From positions 1 to 64,000 of the forward strand of contig NZ_FOUY01000016.1 of the NCBI RefSeq assembly GCF_900115005.1: a DNA stretch of 64,000 nucleotides. The letters are read 5' to 3'. The stretch is from Pseudonocardia ammonioxydans (lineage in GTDB: Bacteria > Actinomycetota > Actinomycetes > Mycobacteriales > Pseudonocardiaceae). Positions within the stretch are counted from its first letter, which is position 1, and every line of letters begins with the position of its first letter. The notes beneath the pieces were generated by a model. It saw only the letters and a program-made list of their open reading frames with translations. It was not told the DNA's origin and ran no database searches. The position numbers and the translations under genes are program-made. Below are positions 16,930 to 25,525 of the stretch, one piece after another.

Positions 16930-16969
16930 GTGTCACCCGAGTGCAGTGATGCGTGCACTCAGGTGACAC
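16930..16969. repeat. Inverted repeat of the GTGTCAC family, copy 1
   Basis: Arms GTGTCACCCGAGTGCA (16930-16945) and TGCACTCAGGTGACAC (16954-16969) pair at 15 of 16 positions around an 8-nt loop. It begins 9 bp after the paaR stop. It has no T-tract and could act as a terminator hairpin in this GC-rich host. Related GTGTCACGCAG/CTGCGTGACAC elements occur at 18001 and 28845. Confidence 0.7.
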
Positions 16970-17016
16970 CCGACATCAGAGGGAACCGGGCGGAGCCGGG
17001 CATCGTCCAAGGACGC

Positions 17017-17967
17017 ATGGAACTCGGACGACCGTTCCGCGGGACGCACGCGATCGCCGCGGGTGAGATCAGCAAGGGAGCACTGCGCGGCGCGCGGTTC
17101 CGCCGCCTGTTCCAGGACGTCTACCTCCACGCCGAGGTCGAGCTGACCTACCTGCTGTGGTGCGAGGCGGCGGCACTGGCGGTGCACGCCACCAGCGACT
17201 CGCGCACCGGCCCGCTGGACGTCGGTGCCGGCGCCCTCGCCGGCTGGTCGGCCGCGGAGATGCTCGGGGCCGCCTGTGCGCCCGCCGGCGTCCCGGCGGA
17301 GGTGCTCATCGGCGTCGGGAACCGGCGGGCCCAACCGGGACTCGTCGTCCACCGGGCACGCGCACTCCCCCACGAGATCCGCAGCGGCGTCCGCATCCCG
17401 ATCCCCGGACGTCGGCGCCGCTACGTCGCCGGCCGGACGGTACGCACCCTCTCGCCGCTGCGCACCGCGTTCGATCTCGCGACCCGCGAGGGACGGATCG
17501 AGGCGATCATCGCGCTGGACGCCCTCGCACGGGTCGGCGGGTTCGCTCCCGTGCAGGTCCTCGAACTCGTCCACGACCATCCCCTCGCCCGGGGTGTCCG
17601 TCGGCTTCCCGAGCTGGTCGCACTGGCCGACCCGCTCGCCGAGTCGCCGATGGAGACCCGAGTACGCCTCGCGCTGCACGACGGCGGGCTACCCGCACCC
17701 GTGCTCCAGTTCCCGGTCGGCGAGTACCGGCTCGACCTGGCCTACCCCGACGTACTCCTCGGCATCGAGTACGACGGCGCACACCACCGCGATCCCCGGC
17801 AGGCCCGCGTGGACCTCGCCCGCCAACAGTTCCTGACGGCCCGGGGCTGGCACATCCTGCGCCCGTCCGCCGAGGACACCATCCACCATCCGCCCCGGGT
17901 CGCCGGCCACGTCGCTCACGAACTCACCCAGCGCCACGCCAATGTCGGACGACGAGCACCTGCGTGA
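17017..17967 (+). CDS. DUF559 protein with AbiEi-like N-terminal segment
   Basis: A 316-residue protein. The N-terminus (GEISKGALRGARFRRLFQDV) resembles the DNA-binding part of AbiEi-type antitoxins. The C-terminal 100 residues (ESPMETRVRLAL, FPVGEYRLDLAYPDVLLGIE, YDGAHH, RGWHILR) form a DUF559/Vsr-like restriction-endonuclease fold with the D...ExD pattern in DLAYPD...GIEYDG. Such proteins are abundant and often multi-copy in actinobacteria, with no proven function. It splits the paa cluster, has no functional link to it and may be a late insertion; short palindromes flank both ends. Confidence 0.75.
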   Translation: MELGRPFRGTHAIAAGEISKGALRGARFRRLFQDVYLHAEVELTYLLWCEAAALAVHATSDSRTGPLDVGAGALAGWSAAEMLGAACAPAGVPAEVLIGVGNRRAQPGLVVHRARALPHEIRSGVRIPIPGRRRRYVAGRTVRTLSPLRTAFDLATREGRIEAIIALDALARVGGFAPVQVLELVHDHPLARGVRRLPELVALADPLAESPMETRVRLALHDGGLPAPVLQFPVGEYRLDLAYPDVLLGIEYDGAHHRDPRQARVDLARQQFLTARGWHILRPSAEDTIHHPPRVAGHVAHELTQRHANVGRRAPA

Positions 17968-18000
17968 CATTCGCCGAGCCGTCCAGCAGCGGGACCTGCC

Positions 18001-18044
18001 GAATGCCACGCAGGGGTCGTGGCTCGAGCATCTGCGTGACATTC
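18001..18044. repeat. Inverted repeat of the GTGTCAC family, copy 2
   Basis: Arms GAATGCCACGCAG (18001-18013) and CTGCGTGACATTC (18032-18044) pair at 12 of 13 positions. A third copy of the arm, GAGCACCTGCGTGACATT, lies at 17954-17971 across the end of the DUF559 gene. The same core, (C)TGCGTGACA(C/T), forms the hairpins at 16930 and 28845. Confidence 0.7.
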
Positions 18045-18087
18045 GGTGTGGGGTTGCGCGGGCCGCGGCGGTGAGCCACACTCGTAG

Positions 18088-18103
18088 CCGAACGAACATT
18101 CGG
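18088..18103 (+). promoter_or_regulatory. PaaR-like operator, site 3 (paaA promoter)
   Basis: CCGAACGAACATTCGG, an imperfect palindrome, lies 14 bp before the GTG of paaA and its GGAGG. It matches the two sites in the paaZ-paaG region. The leader is very short, so the operator probably overlaps the transcription start. Confidence 0.75.
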
Positions 18104-18117
18104 TACGGAGGTGTCCA

Positions 18118-19077
18118 GTGACGAGCACCGCGCCATCCCCGGCGGAGCTGGAGGAACGCTTCGACGCGACGATCGCGGCGGACCAGCGGATCGAGCCGCG
18201 GGACTGGATGCCCGAGGCGTACCGGAAGAGTCTGATCCGCCAGATCGCCCAGCACGCGCACTCCGAGATCATCGGGATGCAGCCGGAGGGCAACTGGCTG
18301 CTGCGGGCCCCGTCGTTGCGGCGCAAGGCGATCCTTCTCGCGAAGGTGCAGGACGAGGCCGGGCACGGCATGTACCTCTACGCGGCGGCGGAGACGCTCG
18401 GGGTGGACCGCGAGGAGCTCACCGAGAAGCTGATCGACTCGCGGCAGAAGTATTCGTCGATCTTCAACTACCCCACGCTGTCGTGGGCCGACATCGGCGT
18501 CATCGGCTGGCTGGTCGACGGCGCGGCGATCTGCAACCAGGTCCCGCTGTGCCGGTGCTCCTACGGTCCCTACGCCCGCGCGATGATCCGGATCTGCAAG
18601 GAGGAGTCGTTCCACCAGCGGCAGGGCTACGAGTCGCTGCTGGCGCTGGCGAACGGCACCGAGGCGCAGCGGGAGATGGTGCAGGAGTCCACGAACCGGT
18701 GGTGGTGGCCGTCGCTGATGATGTTCGGGCCGGCCGACGGCGACTCCCCCAACACCCGCCAGTCGATGGAGTGGGGCATCAAGCGCCACACGAACGACGA
18801 GCTGCGCCAGCGGTTCGTGGACATGACCGTCCCGCAGGCCGAGGCCCTCGGGGTCACGCTGCCCGACCCGGACCTGCGGTGGAACGACGAGCGCGGCGCC
18901 TACGACTTCGGCGAACCCGACTGGTCGGAGTTCAAGGCGGTGATCTCCGGGGCCGGCCCGGCGAACCGGCAGCGGCTGGCGCACCGGCGCCGCGCCCACG
19001 AGAACGGGGCCTGGGTGCGCGAGGCGGCCCGGGCGTACGCGGACAAGCAGGCGGCACGAGCGGAGGCCGGGGCATGA
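18118..19077 (+). CDS. paaA: Phenylacetyl-CoA 1,2-epoxidase subunit A (catalytic)
   Basis: A 319-residue ferritin-like diiron subunit. Carboxylate/His ligand motifs are present in EDxH-like form: [13 protein letters not shown] (about residues 78-90) and [15 protein letters not shown] (about 159-173). With PaaC it forms the catalytic pair of the multicomponent monooxygenase that epoxidises phenylacetyl-CoA. PaaE supplies electrons. The GTG start is 6 nt after GGAGG. It is the first gene of paaABCDE, each coupled to the next by 4-7 nt overlaps up to paaD. Confidence 0.95.
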   Translation: MTSTAPSPAELEERFDATIAADQRIEPRDWMPEAYRKSLIRQIAQHAHSEIIGMQPEGNWLLRAPSLRRKAILLAKVQDEAGHGMYLYAAAETLGVDREELTEKLIDSRQKYSSIFNYPTLSWADIGVIGWLVDGAAICNQVPLCRCSYGPYARAMIRICKEESFHQRQGYESLLALANGTEAQREMVQESTNRWWWPSLMMFGPADGDSPNTRQSMEWGIKRHTNDELRQRFVDMTVPQAEALGVTLPDPDLRWNDERGAYDFGEPDWSEFKAVISGAGPANRQRLAHRRRAHENGAWVREAARAYADKQAARAEAGA

Positions 19078-19457
19078 GTGGGCAGGACATGAACCCGCAG
19101 GACGTGACCCCGGAGGGTGGGCACGGAGCCGTGCCCACCGCGGGGGTCGAGACCGGCGCCGACACGAAGCCGGCCCGCCGGACCTGGCCGCTCTACGAGG
19201 TGTTCGTGCGCGGCAAGCGCGGGCTCAACCACGTCCACGTCGGCTCGCTGCACGCCGCCGACGACGAGATGGCGCTGCACAACGCCCGCGACGTCTACAC
19301 CCGCCGCAACGAGGGCGTCTCGATCTGGGTGGTGCGCGCCGACGCCATCGCCGCGTCGAGCCCGGACGAGAAGGACCCGTTCTTCGCCCCGAGCGCGGAC
19401 AAGGTCTACCGGCACCCGACCTTCTACGCGATCCCGGAGGAGGTGCCCCACCTGTGA
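19074..19457 (+). CDS. paaB: Phenylacetyl-CoA epoxidase subunit B
   Basis: A 127-residue small subunit. The core [20 protein letters not shown] followed by [16 protein letters not shown] and GVSIWVVRA is the PaaB family signature; PaaB bridges PaaAC heterodimers in the epoxidase. About 35 extra N-terminal residues ([17 protein letters not shown]...) precede the core compared with enterobacterial PaaB, which is usual in actinobacteria. The ATG overlaps the paaA stop (ATGA, 19074-19077). Confidence 0.93.
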   Translation: MSGQDMNPQDVTPEGGHGAVPTAGVETGADTKPARRTWPLYEVFVRGKRGLNHVHVGSLHAADDEMALHNARDVYTRRNEGVSIWVVRADAIAASSPDEKDPFFAPSADKVYRHPTFYAIPEEVPHL

Positions 19458-20383
19458 GCGCCCACGTGCAGGACGAGGACGCCACCAACGCGTACCAGTC
19501 CCTCGCCGGCAGCGTCGACCACGACGACCCGCGCTGGGCGTTCGGCTCCGGCTTCGAGGACATGGAGGCCGACCTGACGGCCCCCGTACCCGACGGCGCC
19601 GACCCGGCCGACCTGGCCGCGTACTGCCTGATGCTCGGCGACGACGCGCTGGTCTACAGCCACCGGCTCACCGAGTGGGTCTCGCACGCGCCCGAACTCG
19701 AGGAGGAGGTCGCGCTGGCCAACACCGCGCTCGACCTGCTCGGCCAGGCCCGGGTGCTGCTGGCCCGGGCCGGCCACGTCGAGGGTCTCGTCCCCGGCGG
19801 CACGGCCCGCGACGAGGACGCGCTGGCCTACTGGCGCGAGGTCGGCGAGCTGCGCAACGTCGCGCTCGCCGAGCCGTCCGACGACCTCGACTTCGCCCGC
19901 GCGATCGCCCGGCTGCTGGTGTTCTCCACGTGGCGGATCGCGCTGCTGCACCCGCTGCGCGACTCCGCCGACCCGGTGATCGCCGCGGTCGCCGCGAAGG
20001 GGGTCAAGGAGGTCACCTACCACCGCGACCACGCGGCCCGCTGGACGCTGCGCCTGGGCGACGGCACCGCGGAGTCACGGGCGCGGATGCAGGACGCGCT
20101 GGAGTGGGTGTGGCCGTTCCTCGAGGAGCTGTTCCGCACCAGTGACGAGGAACGACGCCTGGTCGCGGCCGGTGTGGCCGTCGACCCGGCCGGTACGCGT
20201 GCCGAGGTCGACGAGGTGCTCGACCGGGTGCTCGACCGCGCCACGCTGACCCGCCCGGAGGCCCCCGGCATGGGCACCATCGGCGGCCTCGGCGGGCGCC
20301 AGGGCGTGCACACCGAGAAGCTCGAGCACGCAGTGCTGGTGATGCAGAGCCTCGCCCGCAAGCACCCGGGGGCGACATGGTGA
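19454..20383 (+). CDS. paaC: Phenylacetyl-CoA epoxidase subunit C
   Basis: A 309-residue ferritin-like subunit. The block DDALVYSHRLTEWVSHAPELEE and the KGVKEVTYHRDHAARWTLRLGDG segment are characteristic of PaaC, the inactive structural partner of PaaA. It is longer than the roughly 250-residue E. coli protein, mostly because of a 50-residue acidic N-terminus. The GTG start overlaps the paaB stop (GTGA). Confidence 0.93.
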   Translation: MSAHVQDEDATNAYQSLAGSVDHDDPRWAFGSGFEDMEADLTAPVPDGADPADLAAYCLMLGDDALVYSHRLTEWVSHAPELEEEVALANTALDLLGQARVLLARAGHVEGLVPGGTARDEDALAYWREVGELRNVALAEPSDDLDFARAIARLLVFSTWRIALLHPLRDSADPVIAAVAAKGVKEVTYHRDHAARWTLRLGDGTAESRARMQDALEWVWPFLEELFRTSDEERRLVAAGVAVDPAGTRAEVDEVLDRVLDRATLTRPEAPGMGTIGGLGGRQGVHTEKLEHAVLVMQSLARKHPGATW

Positions 20384-20883
20384 CCGGTCTCGACCTCGGT
20401 GCCCGCGGCGTCGTCGCGCAGGTCGTCGACCCCGAGATGCCGATGCTCACCCTGGACGACCTCGGCGTGATCCGCTCGGTGTCCGAACAGGACGGCGGGG
20501 TGACGGTGACGATCACGCCGACGTACTCCGGCTGCCCGGCGATCGAGGAGATGCGTGCGGACATCACCCGTGCCCTCACCGGTGCCGGGTACGGGCCGGT
20601 CGAGGTGCGCACCGTCCTGTCCCCCGCGTGGAGCACCGACTGGATCAGCGAGGCCGGGCGGCGCAGGCTCGCCGAGGCCGGTGTCGCCCCGCCGGGCCGC
20701 GCGCCCGCGCAGGTCGACGGGCCGGTCCCGCTCACCCTCGAGGCCCCCTCGACCGTGGTGCGCTGCCCGCAGTGCGGGTCGCCGGCCACCGAGGAGTTCT
20801 CCCGCTTCGGCCCGACCGCCTGCACGGCGCTGCGCCGGTGCACGGCGTGCCGGGAACCCTTCGAGCACATGAAGGAGATCTGA
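20377..20883 (+). CDS. paaD: PaaD: metal-sulfur maturation protein of the epoxidase
   Basis: A 168-residue protein. The N-terminal MIP18/DUF59 domain has DPEMPMLTLDDLGVIRSV and TPTYSGCPAIEEMRADI. The C-terminal Cys cluster CPQC...C...CTAC (about residues 127-159) resembles a zinc or Fe-S knuckle. PaaD is needed for a functional epoxidase complex, probably in Fe-S or diiron assembly. It overlaps paaC by 7 nt, starting at GTG 20377 or ATG 20376-region in another frame; the GTG frame is the coding one. Confidence 0.92.
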   Translation: MVTGLDLGARGVVAQVVDPEMPMLTLDDLGVIRSVSEQDGGVTVTITPTYSGCPAIEEMRADITRALTGAGYGPVEVRTVLSPAWSTDWISEAGRRRLAEAGVAPPGRAPAQVDGPVPLTLEAPSTVVRCPQCGSPATEEFSRFGPTACTALRRCTACREPFEHMKEI

Positions 20884-20961
20884 GGGTGCGCGAGCATCAC
20901 AGCGAGCTCCAGCGAGCGAGGAGCAGCCGGACCCCGCGAGCGAGGAGCGCAGCGCACCCTC
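20882..20961. repeat. REP-like element between paaD and paaE
   Basis: Outer arms GAGGGTGCGC (20882-20891) and GCGCACCCTC (20952-20961) pair perfectly. Inside are two exact copies of GCGAGCGAGGAGC (20912-20924 and 20936-20948). The element sits in the only sizeable gap of an otherwise overlapping paaABCDE operon. It may tune or protect the paaE transcript, or be a mobile repeat that landed there. Confidence 0.7.
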
Positions 20962-20992
20962 GGATCGACCCGACGGACAAGGAGGTCTGAGG

Positions 20993-22102
20993 GTGCGTGC
21001 GAATTCCACCGGTGGCGCGCTCCTGGCGGCCCCGGAGCCCCTCCCGGCCGGCTTCCACCGGCTCGTCGTGTCCGAGGTGGACCGTCTGTGCGACGACGCG
21101 GTCGCGGTCACGTTCGACGTCCCGGACGACCTGCGCGAGCACTACACGTTCCGCCCAGGCCAGTACCTGACCCTGCGCATGCGGACCGCCGACGGCGAGG
21201 AGCGGCGGTCGTACTCGATCTGCTCGCCGGCCGGGAGCGCCCCGCGGGTGGGGGTGCGCCGGGTCGACGGCGGGCTGTTCTCGGCGTGGCTGGTCGACGA
21301 GGCCGCGCCGGGCGACATCGTCGAGGTCGGCCCACCGGCCGGGGGGTTCACCCCGGACCTCGCCGCCGGCACGCACCACGGGCTGGTGGCGGCGGGCTCG
21401 GGCATCACCCCGGTGCTGTCGATCGCGGCGTCGCTGCTCGCGGCGCACGACGACACCCGCGTCACGCTGATCTACGGCAACCGCCGCAGCGACACGGTGA
21501 TGTTCACCGAGGAGATCGCCGACCTCAAGAACGCCCACGGCCCGCGGCTGCACCTGCTGCACGTGCTGTCCCGTGAGCCCACCGAGGCCGAGATCGTCAA
21601 CGGCCGGCTCGACGCCGACCGGCTGCGCACGCTGCTGACAGCCCTGGTGGACGTCGACGGCGTCGACGAGTGGTGGCTGTGCGGGCCGCTCGGGATGACC
21701 GAGGACGCCGTCACCGTGCTCGGGGAGCTCGGTGTCGGGCGCAGGCGGGTGCACCGCGAGCTGTTCTACGTCGACGAGCCGCCGCCGGAGCTCGTCCGCC
21801 CCGACGAGCGGGTGGCCCGGGCCGGTGACGCCGAGGTCACCGTCGTCCTCAACGGACGGTCGACCACGCTGTCGCTGCCCCGGGAGGAGTCCGTGCTGGA
21901 CGCCGCCCAGCGGGTCCGCGGTGATCTGCCGTTCGCCTGCAAGGGCGGGGTCTGCGGGACGTGCCGGGCGCGGGTGACCGCCGGCGAGGTCGACATGCGA
22001 CGCAACTTCGCACTGGAGGACGACGAGGTCGAGGCCGGCTTCGTGCTGACCTGCCAGACGCGGCCGGTGTCCGGGACCGTGACCGTCGACTACGACGCCT
22101 GA
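20993..22102 (+). CDS. paaE: Phenylacetyl-CoA epoxidase reductase subunit
   Basis: A 369-residue ferredoxin-NAD(P)H reductase-like protein. The FAD domain has RSYSICSP, and the NAD domain has GSGITPVLSIAASLL and the CGPLGM loop. A C-terminal plant-type [2Fe-2S] domain has CKGGVCGTCRARV plus a later Cys in LTCQTRP. It passes NADPH electrons to the PaaA diiron site. The GTG start follows GGAGG (20981) by 7 nt. It is separated from paaD by 109 bp that holds a repeat element. Confidence 0.93.
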   Translation: MRANSTGGALLAAPEPLPAGFHRLVVSEVDRLCDDAVAVTFDVPDDLREHYTFRPGQYLTLRMRTADGEERRSYSICSPAGSAPRVGVRRVDGGLFSAWLVDEAAPGDIVEVGPPAGGFTPDLAAGTHHGLVAAGSGITPVLSIAASLLAAHDDTRVTLIYGNRRSDTVMFTEEIADLKNAHGPRLHLLHVLSREPTEAEIVNGRLDADRLRTLLTALVDVDGVDEWWLCGPLGMTEDAVTVLGELGVGRRRVHRELFYVDEPPPELVRPDERVARAGDAEVTVVLNGRSTTLSLPREESVLDAAQRVRGDLPFACKGGVCGTCRARVTAGEVDMRRNFALEDDEVEAGFVLTCQTRPVSGTVTVDYDA

Positions 22103-22106
22103 CGGC

Positions 22107-22150
22107 CCGTGAGTGGTTATCGCGGTTGGAGCCACGATAACCACTCACGG
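22107..22150. repeat. Long inverted repeat between paaE and ndh
   Basis: Arms of 19 bp (22107-22125 and 22132-22150; CCGTGAGTGGTTATCG... on each side) pair at 18 of 19 positions around a 6-nt loop. It starts 5 bp after the paaE stop, where a terminator is expected, but has no T-run. The AT-richer core (GGTTATCG/CGATAACC) is unlike other local hairpins. Confidence 0.8.
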
Positions 22151-22208
22151 GTGGCGTGGGCGGGTGGGCGGGTGGGTAGGCGAGCGGAGACCCCTGGAGG
22201 TGCCCGAC

Positions 22209-23525
22209 GTGTCCACACCAACCCCACGCATCGTCGTGCTCGGCGGCGGGTTCGCCGGATTCCACGCCGCACGCACGCTCTCCCGCCGGCTGCGCGGCAA
22301 GGCCGACATCGTGCTGGTGAACTCCACCGACTACTTCCTCTACCTGCCGCTGCTGCCGCAGGTGTCCTCCGGCGTGCTCGACCCGCGCCGGATCACGGTC
22401 CCGCTGGCCGCGTCGCTGCGCGGGGTGCGCGTGAAGCTCGGCCAGGTCCGCGAGGTCGACCTCGACGGCCACACCGTCTGCTACACCGACCCCGAGGGCG
22501 GTGAGCACGAGCTCGGGTACGACCGGCTGGTCGTGGCGATCGGGAGCGTGAACAAGCTGCTGCCGGTGCCGGGCATCGCCGAGCACGCGCACGGCTTCCG
22601 GGGCATGCCCGAGGCGCTGTACCTGCGCGACCACATCCTGGGCCAGCTCGAGATGGCCGTCGACACCGAGGACCCCGTCGAGCGCGCCGCGCGGTGCACG
22701 TTCGTCGTGGTGGGCGCCGGCTACACCGGCACCGAGGTCGCCGCGCAGGGCGCGTTGCTGACCGAGCAGGTGGCCCGGGACCACCCCGAGTTGGAGGGGC
22801 AGCCGATCCGCTGGCTGCTGCTCGACGTGAAGCCGCGGGTGCTGCCCGAGCTGGACGAACGGCTGTCCCGGACCGCGACCCGGGTGCTGCGCCGGCGCGG
22901 GGTGGAGCTCCGCACCGGCACCTCGGTCGCCGAGGCGACCGCGGAGGGGGTACGGCTGAGCACCGGCGAGTCGCTGCCGACCCGCTCGTTGATCTGGTGC
23001 GTCGGGGTGCGGCCGGACCCGCTGGTCACCGACCTCGGGCTGCCGGTCGAGCACGGACGGATCGTGGTCGACCCGTACCTGCAGGTCGAGGGGCACGAGG
23101 ACGTGTACGCCTGCGGTGACGCCGCCGCGGTGCCCGATCCCGGCAACCCCGGCTCGTCGACGCCGATGACCGCCCAGCACGCGGTGCGGCACGGCCGGAC
23201 GGCCGCCCGCAACGTCGCCGCGTCGCTCGGGCACGGGACCCGGTCGCCGTACCGGCACCGGGACCTGGGCTTCGTGGTCGACCTCGGCGGGCGCGACGCG
23301 GCCGCCAACCCGCTGCACGTGCCGCTCGCCGGGCCGCCCGCCCGGGCCGTGACCAGCGGATACCACCTGATGGCGATGCCGGGCAACCGGATCCGGACCG
23401 GCGTCGAGTGGCTGCTGGACCGGGTGCTGCCCCGCCAGCGGGTGCACCTCGGACTGGTGCAGCCCGACGAGGTGCCGCTGGACACCGCCTCGCCGGAGGT
23501 CGCCGCCGTGGACGACCGCCGCTGA
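22209..23525 (+). CDS. ndh: Type II NADH:quinone oxidoreductase (NDH-2)
   Basis: A 438-residue FAD-dependent NADH dehydrogenase. FAD fold GGGFAGFHAARTL is at residues 11-23, the NADH fold is VVGAGYTGTEVAAQ near residue 175, and the conserved VYACGDAAAVPDPG loop is present. A hydrophobic/amphipathic C-terminus (GNRIRTGVEWLLDRVLPR) suits peripheral membrane attachment. It oxidises NADH to feed quinones without pumping protons. The GTG at 22209 is preceded by GGAGG with 8-nt spacing. It lies downstream of paa and could dispose of NADH from beta-oxidation-like steps; regulation appears separate because of the intervening inverted repeat. Confidence 0.85.
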   Translation: MSTPTPRIVVLGGGFAGFHAARTLSRRLRGKADIVLVNSTDYFLYLPLLPQVSSGVLDPRRITVPLAASLRGVRVKLGQVREVDLDGHTVCYTDPEGGEHELGYDRLVVAIGSVNKLLPVPGIAEHAHGFRGMPEALYLRDHILGQLEMAVDTEDPVERAARCTFVVVGAGYTGTEVAAQGALLTEQVARDHPELEGQPIRWLLLDVKPRVLPELDERLSRTATRVLRRRGVELRTGTSVAEATAEGVRLSTGESLPTRSLIWCVGVRPDPLVTDLGLPVEHGRIVVDPYLQVEGHEDVYACGDAAAVPDPGNPGSSTPMTAQHAVRHGRTAARNVAASLGHGTRSPYRHRDLGFVVDLGGRDAAANPLHVPLAGPPARAVTSGYHLMAMPGNRIRTGVEWLLDRVLPRQRVHLGLVQPDEVPLDTASPEVAAVDDRR

Positions 23526-23526
23526 G

Positions 23527-23555
23527 GCGAGCCCGCTCGCCACCCCGGGTGGCGA
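23527..23555. terminator. Convergent hairpins between ndh and the AcoR-like gene
   Basis: Two adjoining hairpins, GGCGAG-CCCG-CTCGCC (23527-23542) and CGCCACC-CCG-GGTGGCG (23539-23555), share bases and cannot fold at the same time. They lie between converging genes. There is no T-tract, as is usual in this GC range. Confidence 0.5.
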
Positions 23556-23604
23556 CCGCCGACCGGCCGGGCGCTGCCGAGCCGCGGCGTGGCCCGACGG
23601 CCGC

Positions 23605-25383
23605 TCACCCCAGCCCGAACTCGCGGATCTTGCGGTAGAGCGTGGTCCGTCCGATGCCCAGCGCGGCCGCGGCTCGGCTGCGGTTGCCGCCCGCGGCCCG
23701 CAGCGCCTCGGCGACCGCGGACCGTTCGGCGGAGGCGAGCAGGCCGGACGGGGCGCGGCCGGGTCCGGCCAGTGCCGCGGGCAGGTCCACCGGTTCGACG
23801 ACGCCGCCGCGGGCCCGGCGGGCCAGCGCGATGACCGTCGTGGCCAGCTCCGCGACCTCCCCCGGCCAGTGCCAGGCCAGCAGCCGGTCCCAGGTCGCCG
23901 GGGCGAACCGGGTGCCGCGCTCCGGTGCGGGCAGCCCGGCGAGGATCTCGCGGACCAGTACCGGGAGCCGGTCGCGGCACCGGGCCAGCGCGGGCAGCTC
24001 CACCGTCGTCGCGACCCCGCCGAGCAGCCCCAGCACACCGTCGTCCGCCCCGGCCGGGTCCACGGTGAACGCGAGCGGCCCCGGCGTCTCGGCCAGCCGC
24101 CGGACCTGCGGCAACGCGGCCGCGGGCAGCTGCTGCAGCCGGCGCACCAGCAGCCCGCGGCCCTGCGCGAGCGCACCGCGCGCGCCGGTCCAGTCCGGGT
24201 CCGTCCCGGCGTCGAGCACCAGCGGCTCCCCGGCTCCCAGCCGGGCGAGCACCCGGCGGGCGGTGTGCGCCTTCCCGGTACCGGCGGCGCCGGCGACCAC
24301 GACCCGCTCGCCCAGGTCCAGCGCGGTGTGCAGCGCGCCGGCGACCGCCGGATCGGGGTGCAGGGGCGCGGGCACCGGACCGGTGAGGACGCGGGCCGGC
24401 GCCGGGTCGTCGGCCGGGCGCCGTCCGGGCAGCAGCCGCACGCAGTACGCCGGCGGCCCGCCGTCGTCGAGCCGCTCGACGACGGCGTCGTGCGGGCCGT
24501 CCGCCAGCGGCACCCGCATCCGCGCGACGCCGGGGCGTGCGTGCTCGGCGAGGAAGGGCCAGAGGACGGGGTGCAGCTCGGGACCGCTGTGGGCCAGCCC
24601 GGCGCCGTTGGCCAGCACGGTGTCCTCGTCGACGACGAGCGCCGCAGTCCCGGCCCGCTCGACGGCGAGGTAGGCGTCGACCAGGCGGCGCCGCCGCTGC
24701 CCGCCCTCCTCGGCGACCCGCGCCTCGATCTGGCGCCCGATGTCGCCGGCCAGCACGGTCATCAGCGGGTGCACGTCGCGGACCGAGCAGGCCAGCGAGA
24801 ACGAGCCCAGCAGCCGCCCGGTCCCCGGTTCGACGATCGGGGTCCCGGCGCAGGTCAGGTCCTCCAGCAGCGGGTGGTAGTGCTCGGGGCCGCGGACGAG
24901 CACCGGGCGGCGTTCCACCAGCACTGTCCCGAGCCCGTTGGTGCCGATCGACTGCTCGGAGAAGTCGAACCCCTCGGCCGCGTACGCCCGGTCCATGGCG
25001 TCGCGCTGGCGGCGCACCTCGACGTGGCGCACGACGATCCGCCCGGTCGCGTCGGAGAGCACCATCGCCACCGGCACGTCGGCGAAGCTGTCGCGCAGCC
25101 GCGCCAGCACCGGCTCGGCCGCCCGGAACAGGGCGGGCGACACGTCCTCGGGCTCGCGGTAGGCGATGGTCGCCGGACCGACCGGGACCTGCTCGCCCAC
25201 GCAGCGCCGCCAGCTGCGTTCGATCAGCTGCGGCACGCCGGCGGCACCCGGCGGCACCACCAGCAGGCCGCCGTCGAGCAGGGCCTCGCGGCTGCGCCGT
25301 GTCCGGTCCCGCTGCGCGGGGTCGAGCACCGGCGGCCGGCCCGCGGCCCCGCCCGGTGCCGGTCGGTCTCCGTCTGCACGCAT
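23605..25383 (-). CDS. AcoR/MimR-like GAF-Fis transcriptional activator with degenerate AAA domain
   Basis: A 592-residue regulator. Residues about 80-215 form a GAF sensor (SIGTNGLGTVL, then HYHPLLEDLTCAGTPI). A degenerate AAA module follows at about 345-520: a Walker A-like GAAGTGK (365-371) is present, but the GAFTGA sigma-54 loop is missing and the Walker B acidic pair is replaced (GRGLLVRRLQQL). The end is a Fis-type helix-turn-helix (GNRSRAAAALGIGRTTLYRKI, about 566-586). Actinobacterial AcoR/MimR proteins activate alkane, ketone or alcohol oxidation genes. The adjacent monooxygenase-esterase operon is the likely target. The start at ATG 25383 excludes a low-complexity upstream extension. 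Confidence 0.85.
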   Translation of the reverse strand: MRADGDRPAPGGAAGRPPVLDPAQRDRTRRSREALLDGGLLVVPPGAAGVPQLIERSWRRCVGEQVPVGPATIAYREPEDVSPALFRAAEPVLARLRDSFADVPVAMVLSDATGRIVVRHVEVRRQRDAMDRAYAAEGFDFSEQSIGTNGLGTVLVERRPVLVRGPEHYHPLLEDLTCAGTPIVEPGTGRLLGSFSLACSVRDVHPLMTVLAGDIGRQIEARVAEEGGQRRRRLVDAYLAVERAGTAALVVDEDTVLANGAGLAHSGPELHPVLWPFLAEHARPGVARMRVPLADGPHDAVVERLDDGGPPAYCVRLLPGRRPADDPAPARVLTGPVPAPLHPDPAVAGALHTALDLGERVVVAGAAGTGKAHTARRVLARLGAGEPLVLDAGTDPDWTGARGALAQGRGLLVRRLQQLPAAALPQVRRLAETPGPLAFTVDPAGADDGVLGLLGGVATTVELPALARCRDRLPVLVREILAGLPAPERGTRFAPATWDRLLAWHWPGEVAELATTVIALARRARGGVVEPVDLPAALAGPGRAPSGLLASAERSAVAEALRAAGGNRSRAAAALGIGRTTLYRKIREFGLG

Positions 25384-25525
25384 CGTCGCTCCGTCGGTCG
25401 GTCGCCCCGTCGCTCCGCGGGCGGCCCGCGGCACCCGCGCCCCGGGCCGCCGCGTCCACCGTGTCCCTGCCGGCCGTGTGCCCGTCCCACCGTGCCGCAC
25501 GGCCCGCCCGCGGGGGAAGCGGTGA

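Noticed and set aside
17954..18044. Attachment site or IS end beside the DUF559 gene
   Set aside because: The repeats are inverted hairpins rather than matched direct repeats. No integrase or transposase is present, so only a repeat family is claimed.
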